Part shown: in pieces, positions 62,861 through 64,000 of the stretch
Layout: every line of letters starts with the position of its first letter
Numbering within the stretch: the stretch's first letter is position 1
Assembly (NCBI GenBank): GCA_009859145.1
Contig: VRVR01000001.1
Coordinates: 124,001-188,000 of the forward strand
Direction of reading: 5' to 3'
From: Andalucia godoyi
Lineage: Eukaryota > Discoba > Jakobea > Jakobida > Andaluciidae
DNA: 64,000 nt
Translations under genes and position numbers: made by a program
Notes under the pieces: generated by a model
Told to the model about the DNA's origin: nothing
The model's input: the letters and a program-made list of their open reading frames with translations, nothing else
Database searches by the model: none

Positions 62861-63951
62861 ATGGCTAAAGCAAGAAACGGACCGAGAAAAGAAAAGATCA
62901 GTTCTGCTGCTCAGACTGTGTTCTCGCTGAATGGAAAGCTGTTCGATCTTAAATTAAAGGTTCGAGATGTTGTTGGAGATGGGAATTGTTTGTTTCGGAG
63001 CATTAGTTTCTGGTACTGTGGATCTGAGAACATGCATGAAGAAGTTCGGCAGCGAGTTTGCGAGTTTATGAATTTGCAGCAAGATTGGTTTTCGCTGTTT
63101 GTCGAAAATGATGAAACCTGTATGGCACTTCTCTTGACATCACTTACAAGCACACGCACAAACGTACGCTTAACTTTGGTTTACATAATATCATTGATCT
63201 TTTTTATATGGGTTTTTCTAATACATATATTTGTTGTTGTTGGATTTGTCGATCTTGCTTCTTTGCAGGGGTCTCTTATATTTGTCGAATGGAAAAGGAA
63301 GGCACTTGGGGTGGCAATCTCGAGCTTGTCGCAGCATCGAGGTTGTACAAAGTCCACATTGTTGTTCACCAAACAAGTGGCCCAGCTTTGAGCATTGAAT
63401 GCGAGCCTTCCAGTGCCGCCACGGGCACATGGCACTTTGTGTACTTGGAAGATGAACACTATGCGTGTGCGGTTCCTATATCGGAAAATGACCTTCCGCC
63501 ATCCCTGTCTGTTCCGCCGAAAGCGGATGCGGATCCAGAACAAACACGACAGAAAGTGAAGATTGTGCTGGAGAGCATCCCGAATACTGCGACAGCGACT
63601 CCAGACACCGTGCTTGCAGTCCTATACCGCCTGGGATACGACTTGGACAAGACAATTGATTATTTCATTGACGAATACGCCAATGAACCGCCAATCGAAG
63701 ATCAAGCAGAAGCGGGAGGACATCCGATCTGCAGCAAATCAGTAGACGACAATGAAAAAACACGGGACGACGAGCCACACGAAGAAGACCAAGCACAGAA
63801 AGGCAGAATGTCGAGATCACGGAAGCTTTCAAAATACGAGAAAAAGCGACTTCGAGATGAGACGAAACGTGCGGAACGCCAAAAAGCGAAGACGAATGCA
63901 GAACATTCCGCGCAGCCACCGTCGTCTTCCTTCAGTGCGCTCAAAATCTAG
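62861..63951 (+). CDS. OTUD3: OTU deubiquitinase OTUD3 with UBA domain, 2 exons
   Basis: Exons are 62861-63119 and 63269-63951 (313 residues). The donor is GTATGG and the intron is 149 nt, phase 1. The joined sequence FVENDET-W-VSYICRMEKEGTWGGN is what OTU domains require. A later GTACGC donor would break it. The catalytic triad region is DGNC (Asp40, Cys43) and EHY (His about 148). A UBA-like three-helix bundle follows at about 175-220 (VKIVLESIPNTATATPDTVLAVLYRLGYDLDKTID), then a charged, Lys-rich tail. OTUD3 cleaves K6/K11-type ubiquitin chains in other organisms. The chain preference here is not known. The stop is 49 bp from the window end. Confidence 0.93.
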
Positions 63952-64000
63952 CAGAAATCGAAGTCTCCATGGTAACACGGAATCACAAGATTCTTCGCCG

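Noticed and set aside
63120-63268. Unspliced OTUD3 frame through 63391 giving a membrane-like segment
   Set aside because: It interrupts the OTU domain. The GTATGG donor restores the conserved GTWGGN block.
1-64000. Prokaryotic features (operons, Shine-Dalgarno sites, CRISPR arrays, insertion sequences)
   Set aside because: Spliceosomal introns, nuclear eukaryotic genes and the absence of any direct-repeat array or transposase rule these out.

Overview
The window is nuclear DNA of a unicellular, flagellated, gene-dense eukaryote. It holds 28 protein genes, about one per 2.3 kb. Genes are separated by short AT-rich gaps rich in microsatellites and carry few, short introns. I could place 17 introns in 14 genes by fitting reading frames to family conservation. 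All begin GTATG, end AG, and 16 of 17 lie near the 5' end of their gene. The other 14 genes look intronless. A flagellum is implied by a CFAP100 (MIA1) homologue. The lineage cannot be fixed from sequence alone.

Layout: 0-7 kb holds a CtIP/Sae2-like protein, an SR-type RRM protein and a 1238-residue multi-PH, polyproline, WH2-like protein. 7-25 kb holds a large coiled-coil orphan, a ZFAND1/2-type zinc-finger protein with a CaaX end, a helical-repeat orphan, an ABCB6/HMT1-like ABC transporter, a von Willebrand A protein and the proteasome lid subunit RPN9. 23-38 kb holds a short SMG8 homologue, CFAP100, an SH3 protein, a GNB1L/ASA1 WD40 protein, an ARM-like orphan, a p24 cargo receptor and a MAP kinase kinase. 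38-50 kb holds a seven-helix membrane protein resembling the gustatory-receptor-like family, an orphan, CDK7, a dual-specificity phosphatase-fold protein with the catalytic Cys replaced by Ser, the protein prenyltransferase alpha subunit and RAD51D. 50-64 kb holds ribokinase, valyl-tRNA synthetase with a mitochondrial-type leader, an SVOP-like MFS transporter, a dihydrouridine synthase, WDHD1/Ctf4 and OTUD3.

Several genes belong to connected pathways: genome maintenance (CtIP-like, RAD51D, WDHD1, CDK7), PIKK biology (GNB1L and SMG8), ubiquitin/proteasome (RPN9, ZFAND, OTUD3), and prenylation (the FNTA enzyme and a ZFAND protein ending in a farnesyl-type CaaX box). They are independent, mostly alternating transcription units, not an operon.

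The most unusual content is non-genic. A block-conserved element occurs twice (7231-7555 and 27784-28334), each time just upstream of and co-oriented with a coiled-coil gene, with a hairpin that shows a matched indel in both arms. A 450-bp sequence is present as two nearly identical inverted copies (22776-23225 and 35348-35799), with a diverged third copy near 17.9 kb that still holds an open reading frame.
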